NCBI RefSeq assembly: GCF_036240795.1
Contig: NZ_CP108454.1
Coordinates: 2,170,001-2,234,000 of the forward strand
Origin: Streptomyces sp. NBC_01268
GTDB lineage: Bacteria; Actinomycetota; Actinomycetes; Streptomycetales; Streptomycetaceae
Direction: 5' to 3'
Length of the DNA: 64,000 bases
Part shown: in pieces, positions 28,686-37,990 of the stretch
Layout: each line of letters begins with the position of its first letter
How positions within the stretch are numbered: the first letter of the stretch is position 1
Position numbers and translations under genes: made by a program
Notes under the pieces: generated by a model
What the model was told of the DNA's origin: nothing
Seen by the model: only the letters and a program-made list of their open reading frames with translations
Databases searched by the model: none

Positions 28686-29573
28686 TTATCCGGATCTCGG
28701 CAGGATCGTGGGCGGGTGTTCGGGATCCGGAACGGTGGTGCTCCAGCCGCCCGGGACGCTTCTGCCCTGTTGTTCGCGGAAGCGGATGGGGGCGGTGCCG
28801 ACACGGCGGGTGAACAGGCGGGAGAAGTAGGCGGGGTCGTCGTAGCCGACCCGGCGGGCGACGGCGGCGACCGGGAGGTCGGTCCCGGCGAGGAGTTCCT
28901 TGGCGCGGCCGAGGCGGACGGTGAGCAGGTAGTCCTTGGGGCTGCAGCCGGCGGCGCGGCGGACGGCGGTGCGCAGCTCGGCGGCGGTCATGCCGTGCCG
29001 GGCGGCGTGTTCGGCGACGGTGAGGCGGCTGAAGGCGTCGCGGGCGAGGGCGGTGAGGACGGGGTCGCCGTCGGCGTTGGTGTCGGCGCGGGAGCGGCGC
29101 AGGGCGACGAGGAGCTCGTGGACGGCGGCGCCGGTCTCGACCTCCAGGAAGGGGTTGCCGGGGCGGGCGGCGCGGGCGATGCGCCCGATCGCGGCGCGGG
29201 CGGGGGCGGCGTCGGCGAGGGGGACGACGGGCCGGTCGGGTTCGATGTAGCCGAGCTCGGTGTAGGTGGCGGTGGCGGGCCCGGTGAAGTCGACGAAGGA
29301 CTCGTCCCAGCCGGTGCCGGGGTCGGCGGCGTAGTGGTGGGGCACGCCGGGGGTGAGCCAGATGACGGCGGGGGCGGTGACGGTGGTGCGGCGCCCGTCG
29401 GGGCCCCGGTACCAGCCGCCGCCCGAGCTGACGAGGACGGCGACGTGGTGGTCGAGGGTGCGCGGGCCGACGGTGGGCAGCGTGCCGTGCTGGAGTCCGA
29501 CGCCGAGGCAGACCAGACCGAGGCGGTGGTGGACGGGTCCGGGCGTGAAGTAGCGCATCCAGGTGTGGTACAT
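28686..29573 (-). CDS. AraC-family transcriptional regulator
   Basis: 295 residues, ATG with a perfect GAGGAGG ribosome site. An N-terminal cupin-like sensor (about 20-130, with VLVSSGGGWYRGPDGRR and PGVPHHY) is followed by two helix-turn-helix motifs in the C-terminal 100 residues (LTVAEHAARHGMTAAELRTAVRRAAG and LPVAAVARRVGYDDPAYFSRLFTRRVG). It is divergently transcribed from the GH35 beta-galactosidase, so it most likely activates that gene in response to a galactoside. Confidence 0.92.
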   Translation of the reverse strand: MYHTWMRYFTPGPVHHRLGLVCLGVGLQHGTLPTVGPRTLDHHVAVLVSSGGGWYRGPDGRRTTVTAPAVIWLTPGVPHHYAADPGTGWDESFVDFTGPATATYTELGYIEPDRPVVPLADAAPARAAIGRIARAARPGNPFLEVETGAAVHELLVALRRSRADTNADGDPVLTALARDAFSRLTVAEHAARHGMTAAELRTAVRRAAGCSPKDYLLTVRLGRAKELLAGTDLPVAAVARRVGYDDPAYFSRLFTRRVGTAPIRFREQQGRSVPGGWSTTVPDPEHPPTILPRSG

Positions 29574-29604
29574 CGCGCGGCAGCCTCCTCAGCGCCCGTC
29601 GAAG

Positions 29605-29636
29605 GGTCCAAACTGCGACGATCTTTGTCCATGGAC
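29605..29636. promoter_or_regulatory. GGTCCA motifs in the AraC/beta-galactosidase promoter
   Basis: The 95-bp divergent region holds a perfect GTCCATGGAC palindrome (29627-29636) and a direct GGTCCA half-site 22 bases upstream (29605-29610), a plausible AraC-protein binding arrangement. Confidence 0.4.
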
Positions 29637-29668
29637 CGGTCCGCCGCCAGAGGGTGAAGGTGAGGCGC

Positions 29669-31414
29669 ATGAGCGAGTTCGTGGTGGGTGACGAGGACTT
29701 TCTTCTCGACGGGCGGCCCGTGCGGCTGCTTTCGGGGGCGCTGCACTACTTCCGGGTGCACGAGGAACAGTGGGCGCACCGGCTCGGCATGCTGCGGGCG
29801 ATGGGCCTCAACTGCGTCGAGACGTACGTGCCGTGGAACCTGTACGAGCCGGAGCCCGGCCGCTACGGGGACGTGGACGCGCTCGGGCGGTTCCTGGACG
29901 CGGTGGCGGACGCGGGGATGTGGGCGATCGTGCGCCCCGGCCCGTACATCTGCGCCGAGTGGGAGAACGGCGGCCTGCCGCACTGGCTGACCGGGCCGCT
30001 GGGGCGGCGGGTGCGCACGGACGACGCGGAGTACCTGGCGCACGTGGAGCGCTGGTTCCGGCGGTTGCTGCCGCAGGTGGTGGAGCGGCAGATCGGCCGC
30101 GGCGGTCCGGTGGTCCTGGTGCAGGTGGAGAACGAGTACGGCAGCTACGGCACCGACGCCGGCTATCTGCGGCGGGTCGCCGATCTGCTGCTCGCCTGCG
30201 GGGTGGAGGTGCCGCTGTTCACCTCGGACGGCCCGGAGGACCACATGCTGACGGGCGGTTCGGTGCCCGGGGTGCTCGCGACGGCGAACTTCGGCTCGGG
30301 GGCGCGGGAGGCGTTCGCGACGCTGCGGCGGCACCAGCCGGGCGGCCCGCTGATGTGCATGGAGTTCTGGTGCGGCTGGTTCGACCACTGGGGCACGGAG
30401 CACGTCGGGCGGGACGCGGCGGACGCGGCGGCGACGCTGCGGGAGATCCTGGAGTGCGGGGCGTCGGTCAACGTCTACATGGCGCACGGCGGGACCAGCT
30501 TCGCCGGGTGGGCGGGGGCGAACCGGGCCGGGCGGCTGCACGAGGGCGCGCTGCGGCCGACGGTCACCTCGTACGACTACGACGCGCCGGTCGACGAGGC
30601 GGGGCTGCCGACGGAGAAGTTCTGGCGCTTCCGCGAGGTGCTCGCCGCGTACGCGGAGGGGCCGCTGCCCGAGGTGCCGCAGCCGCCCACCCGGATCGGC
30701 GCGCCCGCGGCCGGGGCGATGGACGGGTGGGCGCCGCTCGCGGAGGTGCTGTCGGTGCTCGGTGGCGCGGAGACGGTCTCCCCGACGCCGCCGACCTTCG
30801 AACAGCTGGGCGTGGACCGGGGCCTGGTCCGCTACCGGGTGCAGGTGCCGGGCCCCCGGCAGCCGTACCCGCTGGCGGTGGCGGGGCTGCGCGACCGGGC
30901 CTCGGTGTACGTGGACGGGATCTTCGCCGGGGTGCTCGACACGGAGGAGGCCGTGCTGCCGGAGCCGGTGGCGGGGCCCGCGGTCGTCGAGCTGTGGGTG
31001 GAGTCCCTGGGCCGGGTGAACTACGGGCCGCGGCTCGCGGAGCCGAAGGGCGTCACGGGCGGCATCCGGCACGAGCGGCAGTACCTGCACGGGGTACGGG
31101 CCCGGGGCCTGCGGCTCGACGCCTTCGAGGCGGCGGCGGTGGACAAGGTCCCGTTCGTCCCGGCCCCTGCGGCCGCCGGCCCGGGGCTCCACCGCGGCAC
31201 GGTGACGGTCCCCTCCCCCGGTGACGCGGCCCTGCGCCTGCCGGGCTGGACCCGCGGCTTCGTCTGGGTCAACGGCTTCTGTCTGGGCCGCTACTGGAAC
31301 ACCGGCCCGCAGGACGCGCTGTTCGTCCCGGGCCCGGTGCTGCGGGAGGGCCCGAACGAGGTGTGGGTGCTGGAGCTGGAGGGCGGGGCGGGGGGCGCGG
31401 TGGAGCTGGGGTAG
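29669..31414 (+). CDS. Beta-galactosidase, glycoside hydrolase family 35
   Basis: About 581 residues from the ATG at 29669 (AAGG eight bases upstream). The catalytic TIM barrel opens with VRLLSGALHYFRVHEEQWAHRL and NCVETYVPWNLYEPEPG. The proton donor lies in VENEYGSYG (near residue 153) and the nucleophile in CMEFWCGWFDHWG (near 231). C-terminal beta domains end in FCLGRYWNTGPQ and FVPGPVLREGPNEVWVLELEG, as in GH35. There is no signal peptide, so it hydrolyses imported beta-galactosides in the cytoplasm. It is probably controlled by the divergent AraC regulator. Confidence 0.95.
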   Translation: MSEFVVGDEDFLLDGRPVRLLSGALHYFRVHEEQWAHRLGMLRAMGLNCVETYVPWNLYEPEPGRYGDVDALGRFLDAVADAGMWAIVRPGPYICAEWENGGLPHWLTGPLGRRVRTDDAEYLAHVERWFRRLLPQVVERQIGRGGPVVLVQVENEYGSYGTDAGYLRRVADLLLACGVEVPLFTSDGPEDHMLTGGSVPGVLATANFGSGAREAFATLRRHQPGGPLMCMEFWCGWFDHWGTEHVGRDAADAAATLREILECGASVNVYMAHGGTSFAGWAGANRAGRLHEGALRPTVTSYDYDAPVDEAGLPTEKFWRFREVLAAYAEGPLPEVPQPPTRIGAPAAGAMDGWAPLAEVLSVLGGAETVSPTPPTFEQLGVDRGLVRYRVQVPGPRQPYPLAVAGLRDRASVYVDGIFAGVLDTEEAVLPEPVAGPAVVELWVESLGRVNYGPRLAEPKGVTGGIRHERQYLHGVRARGLRLDAFEAAAVDKVPFVPAPAAAGPGLHRGTVTVPSPGDAALRLPGWTRGFVWVNGFCLGRYWNTGPQDALFVPGPVLREGPNEVWVLELEGGAGGAVELG

Positions 31415-31553
31415 CGGGCGCGGGGTTGCGCCGCGGGCGGCGGGGCGGCTCGCGCGGGGGTCAGCCGCGGGCGGCCGGGGCGGCTCGCGCGGGCGGGGGT
31501 GCGGGAGAACCCGTGCGCGCAGGAGGTGCCCTCGGGAGCCCCGTACGCACGGA

Positions 31554-31582
31554 GGTGCCCGGGGCTTCGCGCCCCGGGCACC
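31554..31582. terminator. Hairpin between beta-galactosidase and trypsin genes
   Basis: GGTGCCCGGGGC and its complement with loop TTCGC, in a GC-rich, gene-free 190-bp stretch between convergent genes. Confidence 0.75.
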
Positions 31583-31606
31583 CCGCGTCACGTGTCCGTC
31601 CGTCCG

Positions 31607-33398
<1,792 letters not shown>

Positions 33399-33455
33399 CC
33401 GCACGTCAAGGAATGGATTTGCGCCGTTCGGGCGACTCGGGTGAGGGTCGGGCGC

Positions 33456-34985
33456 ATGAGCACGTTGTTCGAGGCGCTGTGGAACGGGGACGACGACGGG
33501 GTCGTACGGGCCCTCCGGGCCGGGGCGGACCCCGAGGCGCGGGAGGACGCCGAGACCGCGCTGTACCGCGCGGCCGTCGGCAACCAGCCGGTGGCGGTCC
33601 GGCTGCTGCTCGCCGCCGGAGCGGACCCGGCCCGGCGCGGCGGCGAGGACGACGCCGACCTGCCGCTGTGCGGGGCGGCCTGCGGCGGCCACGCCGAGGT
33701 GGTGCGGGCGCTGCTGGCCGCGGGCGTGGACCCGGACCAGGAGGAGGGCTACGGCTTCACCGCCCTGGCCTGGGCGATCCGGCTCGGCCACACGGAGGTG
33801 GTGCGTGAGCTGCTCGAGGCGGGCGCCGCCCCGGACCGGCCGGGACCCGACGGGCTCGCCCCGCTCGTGGCCGCCGCCCGGCGCGGCTCCACCTCGTGCG
33901 TACGGGCGCTGCTCGAACACGGCGCGGGCAGCCGGGCGGAGGCGCTCGACGAGGCCCGGCGGTGGATCGGCGCGGACATGGCGGCGGTGCTGCGGCGCGG
34001 GCTCGTCGAGGGCGGGGGCGCCGGGGACACGTACGAGGCGGTGGTGCGGCGGGTCCCCGAGGACGGCGGCGTGACCGTGATCGTCGAGCTGCTGCGCGAG
34101 GACGGCGCGCCGACCCGCGGCGACGAACGCCAGACCGGCCACGCGGCCATCGCCACCCTCCTGGAGGGCGCCCTCGGCCTCCGCACCCCGCACGAGGAGC
34201 TCGCGGGGCGCGCCCTGCGCTGCGGCGATCCGGCCCAGGACGCCTGGACGACGGCGGTCGCCGCGCTCACCGCCCGCCCCGACGACACCGTGGCGACGAC
34301 CGCCACCACCTGGTGCGCCGCCCCCGACGCCCTCCGCCGCGCCCTGGGCGTCCAGGTCCTCGCCGCCCTGCCGGGTCACACGGCGCGGGCCCTGCCGGTG
34401 TTGCGGGGGCTGGCGCGGGAGGTGGGGGCGGAGTTGCGGGAGGCGGGCGCGGGGGGCGTGGCGGGTGCTGCGGCCGGGGCCGGGTCACCCTTCCCCCGCG
34501 AGCCCGCCCTCTCCCTCGCCGTCGCACTCGGGCAGTGCGCGGACGCGGGTGCCGTGCCCGGGCTGCTCGGGCTCGCCGGGCACCCGGACGGCGAGGTGCG
34601 GCGGCAGACGGCCGCCGCGCTGACCGGGCTCGTGCCCACGGGCCACGCCGAGGCGGTCGGGGTGCTCGTCGGGCTGAGCCGGGACCACGAGCCCCGGGTC
34701 CGGGACTGGGCCACCCTGGCGCTCGCCGAACTCCCCGACGACACCCCCGCCGTCCGCGAGGCCCTCGCCGCGCGACTCGCCGACCCGGACCCGGAGACGG
34801 CGGCCGAGGCCGCGCGGGGCCTGGCCATCCGTCAGGATCCGCGCGCCATAGAGGCACTGGCGCGCGTCCTGGCGGACGGCGACCCGGACGGCCCCGCCCG
34901 GGAGACGGCCCTGGCCGCCCTGGAACACGTGGCGGACCCCCGGACCCGGACCCGCCTGGAGTGGACGCCGCCGCGCGGGCGCTGA
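33456..34985 (+). CDS. Ankyrin- and HEAT-repeat protein
   Basis: 509 residues from the ATG at 33456 (GAGGG upstream). Residues about 1-160 form four to five ankyrin repeats (DDDGVVRALRAGADPEAREDAETALYRA, AEVVRALLAAGVDPDQE, GFTALAWAIRLGHTEVVRELLEAGA). Residues about 190-510 form PBS-lyase/HEAT-like repeats (GLAGHPDGEVRRQTAAALTGL, RVRDWATLALAELPDDTPAVREALAARLADPDPETAAEAARGL). Both repeat types are protein-binding scaffolds, and no catalytic domain is present. A 13-residue Gly/Ala-rich insert near 340 separates repeat blocks. The function is unknown; co-location with a possible zinc protease could indicate a target-selecting partner. Confidence 0.85.
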   Translation: MSTLFEALWNGDDDGVVRALRAGADPEAREDAETALYRAAVGNQPVAVRLLLAAGADPARRGGEDDADLPLCGAACGGHAEVVRALLAAGVDPDQEEGYGFTALAWAIRLGHTEVVRELLEAGAAPDRPGPDGLAPLVAAARRGSTSCVRALLEHGAGSRAEALDEARRWIGADMAAVLRRGLVEGGGAGDTYEAVVRRVPEDGGVTVIVELLREDGAPTRGDERQTGHAAIATLLEGALGLRTPHEELAGRALRCGDPAQDAWTTAVAALTARPDDTVATTATTWCAAPDALRRALGVQVLAALPGHTARALPVLRGLAREVGAELREAGAGGVAGAAAGAGSPFPREPALSLAVALGQCADAGAVPGLLGLAGHPDGEVRRQTAAALTGLVPTGHAEAVGVLVGLSRDHEPRVRDWATLALAELPDDTPAVREALAARLADPDPETAAEAARGLAIRQDPRAIEALARVLADGDPDGPARETALAALEHVADPRTRTRLEWTPPRGR

Positions 34986-35183
34986 CGGGGGGCGGCGGCG
35001 GGGCGGGCGGACCGGTCGGCCCGGGCCGCCTGTCCGCCCCCCTCGACCCGTCCCGGCCCACGGAAGGGCCCACGGAAGGGCCCGGGCGACGCCCGCGCCG
35101 ACCCCGCCCGTTTCCACGGGTGACGACGGCGCCCCTCCCGCCCGGCCCCGTCGGCTGCTACCTTCCTCCCAGCACGGTCACCT

Positions 35184-35197
35184 AACAAGCGTTTGGT
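35184..35197. promoter_or_regulatory. KstR2-type operator remnant
   Basis: The 14-mer AACAAGCGTTTGGT matches the KstR2 motif AnCAAGnnCTTGnT at 9 of 10 defined positions. A TACCTT -10-like sequence precedes it at 35159, and an AAAGGGGG ribosome-site-like run follows. No intact gene is placed to use it; instead truncated coding remnants begin 20 bp downstream. A KstR2-like TetR gene lies at 41567-42193. Confidence 0.6.
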
Positions 35198-35216
35198 GGA
35201 AAGGGGGCTGATCCTT

Positions 35217-35303
35217 ACGTGGGTGCCCACCGCCGAGGAGCTGCGACTGATCCGCGAGGTGATCGACCCCGAGGGCCTGCGGGACCGCGAGGTCCGGTCC
35301 TGA
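35217..35303 (+). pseudogene. 3' remnant of CoA-transferase beta subunit (IpdB-like)
   Basis: An open reading frame without a start codon reads PTAEELRLIREVIDPEGL then RDREVRS and stops with TGA. This is the usual C-terminal segment of class I CoA-transferase beta subunits of the IpdB type. The stop overlaps the ATG of the next remnant (TGATG), the coupling expected for an ipdB-ipdC pair. Everything between the operator's ribosome-site-like run and this fragment appears deleted. Confidence 0.55.
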
Positions 35304-35601
35304 TGACGGGGATCGGGACCCCACCGACCAAGCCGGTCGGCGCCGAGCACCCGATCGCGCAGACCGGCACGGGCCGGGTCGCCGGCCCCCGCCCCGTCCC
35401 GTGCCCCTGGTGGCTTCCACGGTCGAGGGCCGCACCGACCTCGGCGTCATGACCTCCGGACAGGTCGCGGAGGTGATCGAGGACCTGCCCGGCTGCGAGG
35501 AACTCGTCACCCGGACCGCGTCCGGGGCCGCGCACGTGCTCCGTACCCTCCCTTCTCTCCGACGGAGTCAGTCATGTCCCTCTCCAGACGCGCACTGCTG
35601 A
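35303..35601 (+). pseudogene. Internally deleted nitronate monooxygenase (IpdC-like)
   Basis: The ATG at 35303 opens MTGIGTPPTKPVGAEHPIAQ and TGTGRVAGPRPV, which resembles the FMN-binding N-terminus of nitronate monooxygenases (intact: GVEHPIVQTGMGWVAGPRLV). From about 35401, in another frame, comes VASTVEGRTDLGVMTSGQVA and EVIEDLPGCEELV, resembling the C-terminus of the same family. Roughly 270 residues between them are missing, with a frame change at the junction. The end runs into the phosphatase gene. It is not functional. Confidence 0.55.
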
Positions 35602-36470
35602 GCACCGCCGGCGCCACCGCCATCCTGGCGGCCACCGCCCCGCCCGTCCTGGCCAGGCCACGGGTCCGCACCGCGAACGCCATCCGGCAGGTCCCCCTCC
35701 AGGGCGCGGTCAACGTCCGCGACCTGGGCGGATACCTCACCTACGACGGGGCCCGGGTCCGGCACGGCCTGGTCTACCGGGGCGACCACCTCGGCAAACT
35801 GACCGCCGCCGACCTGACCGTGCTGGGCGGCCTCGGCCTCGCCCGGGTGATCGACTTCCGGATCCCCCTCGAAGTCCAGTCCGACGGCACGGACCGCCTC
35901 CCGGCCGGCCCCGTTCTCGTCTCCCGCCCCGTCACCGACAACGGCCTGTACGGGCAGCTGCTCGCCGCGATCGGCTCGCGCGACCCGGTCCGGCAGGAGC
36001 AGATGCTGGGCGGCGGCCGGGCGGCGGCCTTCATGACCGAGGTGTACCGCACCTTCGTCACCAGCCCCGCCAACCGCGAAGGCTTCGGCACGACCCTGCG
36101 CGAACTGGCCGCCCCGGGCGCGGGCCCCCACCTCTACCACTGCACCTCGGGCAAGGACCGCACGGGCTGGACCAGCTGGCTGCTCCTCACCCTCCTCGGC
36201 GTACCGGAGCGGACGGCCACCGAGGACTACCTGGCCTCCAACACCTTCCGCGCCGCCAACGACGCCCGCGTCCGCGAGGGTCTCCGCCAGGCCGGCCTGA
36301 TGCAGAACCCGGACCTGATCATCCCCCTCCAGGAAGTCAGCCGCCCCTACCTGGACGCCGCCCTCGCCGAACTCCGCACCGCCTACGGCAGCGTCTACCA
36401 CTACCTGACGGACGGCCTGGGCCTGGACCTGCCGGTCCTGGCGGCACTGCGGCGGCGGTTGGTGGACTGA
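35574..36470 (+). CDS. Tat-exported tyrosine phosphatase
   Basis: 298 residues, ATG start. A twin-arginine signal (LSRRALLSTAGATAILAA, with A-rich cleavage region) predicts export. The phosphatase belongs to the tyrosine-phosphatase 3 family (PtpB-like): VNVRDLGGYLTYDG near the N-terminus, the P-loop HCTSGKDRTG (Cys near residue 190) and a C-terminal helical region ending LPVLAALRRRLVD. It likely removes phosphate from phosphotyrosine or phosphoinositide at the cell surface. The start overlaps the tail of the decayed ipdC-like remnant. A hairpin follows. Confidence 0.9.
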   Translation: MSLSRRALLSTAGATAILAATAPPVLARPRVRTANAIRQVPLQGAVNVRDLGGYLTYDGARVRHGLVYRGDHLGKLTAADLTVLGGLGLARVIDFRIPLEVQSDGTDRLPAGPVLVSRPVTDNGLYGQLLAAIGSRDPVRQEQMLGGGRAAAFMTEVYRTFVTSPANREGFGTTLRELAAPGAGPHLYHCTSGKDRTGWTSWLLLTLLGVPERTATEDYLASNTFRAANDARVREGLRQAGLMQNPDLIIPLQEVSRPYLDAALAELRTAYGSVYHYLTDGLGLDLPVLAALRRRLVD

Positions 36471-36484
36471 CGGCGCGGGGGCAT

Positions 36485-36508
36485 GGCGGCCCGCCGTCCC
36501 GGGCCGCC
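36485..36508 (+). terminator. Hairpin after tyrosine phosphatase gene
   Basis: GGCGGCCCG and CGGGCCGCC with a six-base loop, 15 bp after the stop; it separates the phosphatase from the accessory module. Confidence 0.65.
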
Positions 36509-36647
36509 GTGGACCTCCGCACCAGGGCCTGCGACAAACCGACCGGAATTCCCCAACGCACCGATCCCATCGTGCAGTTAATCTTTCTGCGCCCACCGAA
36601 GCGTGATCGCGAAGCCTGATCGCACGAGCGTCTGGAGAGTGCCGCCG

Positions 36648-37907
36648 TTGAGTACCGATCTCAGCACCGCGACCGGCGCCCGGCAGTTTGTCACGGTCGT
36701 CTTCCCCGTACGGCTGCCTGCTCCGCCCCCGTGGGAGACCGGCCCCCTGCCGCTCCGGCTCGGCGCCCGCACGACCGACGCGGGAACCCGGCAGACCTAC
36801 TTCACCCCCGCTGCCGCCCGCGCCCTGTACGGCACCCCCGAACGTCCGTGCCGCTGGCACACGTTCACGTCCGTGGCACACGGCGACCTCACGCTGCGGG
36901 CGATGGAGATCCTGCACACCGCCACCGCACAGCACCCGCGGCACGCCCTCGCCATCCTGCACCTCGACGTGAAGGGGCCGTCGCTGCTGACGACCCTGCG
37001 GGCCATCGGCCAACGGCCCACGGCGGGCCCCGACCCGCTCGACGGCCCACTCGACCCGGCCGTACTGCTCGCCGGCATCGCGGTGCCGATGACCGCCCAG
37101 GGCCCCTTCGCCATCGCCCGCCCCTACACCGTCGCCTTCCTGACCCCGCGCACCGAGCACACGGCCGCGTTACGGATCGACGGGCGGCTGCCGGACTCGG
37201 CCGACGGCTGGCTGTGGTCGCTCGCGTCCCGCTCCGCCGACGCGGACTTCCCCTCCGCGCCGGAGCAGTTCCCCCGGCAGACCGCCGACACGGTGCGCAT
37301 CTCGGCGGACTGGAGCGCGCTGGTGCTGCGGCACGGAGCGGCGTTCCTGGGCCATCGCCCGGACACCGGCGACGGGGACTTCTACGAGTTCGCCGCGCTC
37401 CACTCCCGGACCGTGTACCTGGACGCGATCCTGCTCGGCACCATCCAGCGCGACCACGTCGACGAGCTCACCGAGGGCCTGTCGAACGTCTTCGACGGGC
37501 GGCGGCTGGCCCGCCGGGTGACCGCGCTGGAGCGCCACATCGCCGCCTTCCGCAGCACGTACTGGCGGCAGCACCTCACGGCGCACGGCCCGGCGAACGA
37601 GCTGCTCGTCGCCTTCCAGGCGCAGTACCGACTGGCCGACCGCTTCGCGGAGATCCTCGCCGAGGCCGCCGACTACAGCCGGCTCGTGCAGACACAGGAC
37701 AACCAGCAGATCGCGGGCGCGCTCGGCGTACTGACGATCCTCGGCCTCCCCCTCAGCACCGCCCTGGGCATCCTCCAGGTCCTGGGGGACGAGAGCCCGG
37801 CGCACATGCTGATCGGCCTCGGCGCGGCCCTGGTCGCCACCGCCGGCGCCTTCGCCACCCGCTACGGCCGCATCGTCCTGGCCTCGCTGAGCGGGGACCG
37901 GCGGTAG
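36648..37907 (+). CDS. CorA-like two-helix membrane protein of unknown function (TTA codon)
   Basis: About 419 residues from a TTG at 36648 behind GGAGAG; a GTG at 36603 has no ribosome site. The N-terminal 270 residues are a soluble alpha/beta region (FVTVVFPVRLPAP, YFTPAAARALYG, LHLDVKGPSLLTTLRAIG). Then comes a long helical stretch (RRVTALERHIAAFRSTYW, FAEILAEAADYSRLVQTQ) and two C-terminal membrane helices (ALGVLTILGLPLSTALGIL and LIGLGAALVATAGAFA). This resembles CorA-type stalk-plus-two-helix topology but lacks the GMN filter motif. Leucine 175 is a TTA codon (37170-37172), so expression probably needs bldA. It sits just upstream of the four-gene GTGA-coupled operon. Confidence 0.7.
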   Translation: MSTDLSTATGARQFVTVVFPVRLPAPPPWETGPLPLRLGARTTDAGTRQTYFTPAAARALYGTPERPCRWHTFTSVAHGDLTLRAMEILHTATAQHPRHALAILHLDVKGPSLLTTLRAIGQRPTAGPDPLDGPLDPAVLLAGIAVPMTAQGPFAIARPYTVAFLTPRTEHTAALRIDGRLPDSADGWLWSLASRSADADFPSAPEQFPRQTADTVRISADWSALVLRHGAAFLGHRPDTGDGDFYEFAALHSRTVYLDAILLGTIQRDHVDELTEGLSNVFDGRRLARRVTALERHIAAFRSTYWRQHLTAHGPANELLVAFQAQYRLADRFAEILAEAADYSRLVQTQDNQQIAGALGVLTILGLPLSTALGILQVLGDESPAHMLIGLGAALVATAGAFATRYGRIVLASLSGDRR

Positions 37908-37952
37908 CCGGACGAGGCGGAGAAGTGGCTGGCGGGCACCCGTCGGCCTTGG

Positions 37953-37958
37953 TAGCTT
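37953..37958 (+). promoter_or_regulatory. Possible -10 element of the module operon
   Basis: TAGCTT preceded by TTGG, followed by an A-rich GCGAAAAAC start-site region 32 bp before the GTG; the -35 is weak. Confidence 0.3.
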
Positions 37959-37990
37959 CCGCGAAAAACAGTGAAGAGGACACGGGCGAC

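Noticed and set aside
31415..31606. Small gene between beta-galactosidase and trypsin
   Set aside because: Open frames there are GC-rich low-complexity sequence ending in a terminator hairpin.
36648..37907. Genuine CorA magnesium channel
   Set aside because: Two C-terminal helices and a helical stalk are seen, but the GMN filter motif and conserved CorA N-domain are missing.
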